A program made the translations under genes and the position numbers. From contig JAUKUA010000006.1 in NCBI GenBank assembly GCA_030549175.1, positions 1,364,001-1,428,000 on the forward strand: DNA of 64,000 bases, read 5' to 3'. Below, piece by piece: positions 62,938 through 64,000 of the stretch. The notes under the pieces are model-generated. The model made no database searches, had not been told where the DNA came from, and saw nothing but the letters and a program-made list of their open reading frames with translations. Numbering within the stretch: the stretch's first letter is position 1; each line of letters begins with the position of its first letter. This DNA is from Lasiosphaeris hirsuta. Taxonomy: Eukaryota; Ascomycota; Sordariomycetes; Sordariales; Lasiosphaeriaceae.

Positions 62938-64000
62938 TTAATCCAAATCTGCCATGCTCGTCTCACCCTCATCTCCATCATCCCCCTTCCACGCCCCCAT
63001 TTCAGCAACGGGCACTCGCCCTCTCAGCCACCTAAGCGTGGCTTCTGTCCCGCGGTCCAACACATTGAACCTCGGCACACGGAACCTGTTCCCGCCGACC
63101 TCGAGCCTCTCCAGCCCACCTGTACCACCAAGTAGCCCGATGCGTGGATTGAGATGCGCGATATCGTTGTTACCCGCATCTACCACGCGCAGACCCTTGA
63201 TCGCCTCGGGGTCCAAATCCGCCAGGTGGTTGTTTGACATCAGCAGCACCGTGAGGCTAGGGAACACTTCGCGGATCTGCCCGTTGGGCGGCAGAGAGGT
63301 AATGCGGTTGAAGCTAACGTCGAGCTTCTGGAGCTTTGGAGCCCGGAGGTGGGCAAGCAAAGGACCAAGGCCAGTAATGTGATTTCCGGCCAGATTGAGC
63401 TCTTTCAGAGCTGGGAGATCCAGCCCCGCATTTCCCTCAGGGCCGCCCATGTACATCTCCCCCACCAGCTGGTTATGCGCCAGCGACAGCGCAGTCATTG
63501 TCTCGGCAAAAAATGTAAGTGACTCGGGGAGTGCCGTAAAGAGGTTGTGATGCAGCTGGACCTCATAGACCTTATGGTTCGAGACGATCTTGGAGCATAC
63601 CACCGGATGCAGTGAGGAAGACTGGGTGCCAGATCGGTCGAGGACCCCCCCTGGCTTGACAGGCCACATTTGATTGCTTAGGGTATGTGAACGCGAGCGG
63701 GCCGGAGACCCGGGGATAGACGTTGGTGGGGTCGCAAAGTCATCTAGGTCTGAACGGCTATCGTCCATATCCTCGGTGACATCGACAGGATCACCTGGCT
63801 TGAGGCCAGTACCGGAGGGGGGGGAAGCTTGACTGCCCCTGACTTCGCTGTCATGAGTCCCTGCAACGGGTGTTGGTGGCTCGACAACCGCTTCTAAGTG
63901 TGCCGGCGGTGGTTCCAATCTCAAGGCGAGAATTGCCTTCAGCTCATCGGTGTTAATGGAACTAAACTTCTTCTCACGCAGCGGGTTTCCGCTCAATCGG
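62938..64000 (-). CDS. Leucine-rich repeat protein, C-terminal part (5' partial)
   Basis: The frame runs to the right edge without an ATG at its start, so the gene continues beyond the window. The first visible residues, LSGNPLREKKFSSINTDELK, look like the end of an upstream LRR. A Pro/Ser/Asp-rich linker is followed by at least five LRRs: VYEVQLHHNLFTALPESLTF, MTALSLAHNQLVGEM, LKELNLAGNHITGLGPLLAH, LQKLDVSFNRITSLP, LTVLLMSNNHLADLDPEAIK and LERLEVGGNRFRVPRF. It ends in an acidic tail (GDDGDEGETSMADLD). This layout (split LRR blocks) resembles fungal LRRC40-like proteins; these act as protein-binding scaffolds. No enzyme domain is visible. Confidence 0.85.
   Translation of the reverse strand, partial: RLSGNPLREKKFSSINTDELKAILALRLEPPPAHLEAVVEPPTPVAGTHDSEVRGSQASPPSGTGLKPGDPVDVTEDMDDSRSDLDDFATPPTSIPGSPARSRSHTLSNQMWPVKPGGVLDRSGTQSSSLHPVVCSKIVSNHKVYEVQLHHNLFTALPESLTFFAETMTALSLAHNQLVGEMYMGGPEGNAGLDLPALKELNLAGNHITGLGPLLAHLRAPKLQKLDVSFNRITSLPPNGQIREVFPSLTVLLMSNNHLADLDPEAIKGLRVVDAGNNDIAHLNPRIGLLGGTGGLERLEVGGNRFRVPRFNVLDRGTEATLRWLRGRVPVAEMGAWKGDDGDEGETSMADLD

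Overview
The window is nuclear DNA of a filamentous ascomycete (Pezizomycotina, most likely Sordariomycetes). The evidence is short GT..AG introns of about 45-80 nt, a highly reducing polyketide synthase, a fungal glutamic (G1) peptidase, large F-box families, a small Cys-rich metallothionein, and transposon relics whose stop codons are almost all TGG, CAG or CAA changed to TAG/TAA. That last pattern is what CpA-to-TpA repeat-induced point mutation (RIP) leaves behind.

Layout. 1-4.1 kb: 3' half of a highly reducing PKS (DH-ER-KR-ACP visible; KS and AT lie off the left edge). 5.3-9.0 kb: an unknown acidic protein and a sugar/quinate-type MFS transporter. 9.0-16.0 kb: a relic island with a frameshifted dUTPase-like gene, a hAT transposase remnant, a broken PD-(D/E)XK-like gene and a RIP-damaged LINE on the minus strand whose 3' part carries a Zn2Cys6-type cysteine cluster. 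17.4-18.6 kb: a secreted G1 peptidase. 18.6-24 kb: gene-poor, with one small ORF, a conserved fungal gene carrying two nonsense codons, and an intron-containing tRNA-Cys. 24.3-32.6 kb: a small secreted Cys protein, a metallothionein of about 23 residues, a UFD1/AZUL protein and an F-box/zinc-ribbon gene with a predicted 7-nt exon. 34.4-39.5 kb: a secreted intradiol dioxygenase, a MITE and a DHA1-type MFS transporter. 40.8-42.9 kb: an F-box pseudogene and a coiled-coil fragment. 43.6-49 kb: an NmrA-like reductase, a cyclic phosphodiesterase with a frameshift, an unknown conserved protein and a cytochrome b561 protein. 50-54 kb: two more MITE copies flanking a small secreted protein and an unknown gene. 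54.8-64 kb: gene-dense housekeeping DNA (Hpt1-type phosphoribosyltransferase, oxidoreductase-like mitochondrial protein, a coiled-coil protein, DPM3, a membrane protein, and an LRR protein cut by the right edge).

How the parts relate. No complete pathway is visible. The PKS probably belongs to a secondary-metabolite cluster extending left; nothing in the window clearly tailors its product. Secreted or stress-facing genes (G1 peptidase, two small secreted proteins, intradiol dioxygenase, metallothionein, transporters) alternate with mobile-element debris, whereas the last 9 kb is conserved housekeeping sequence. Three otherwise well-conserved genes (dUTPase-like, CPDase, DPM3) each carry a single-base indel in a C or G run; consensus error and real decay should be separated before they are called pseudogenes. 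Exon structures were built by hand from splice signals and family similarity and have not been checked against transcripts.
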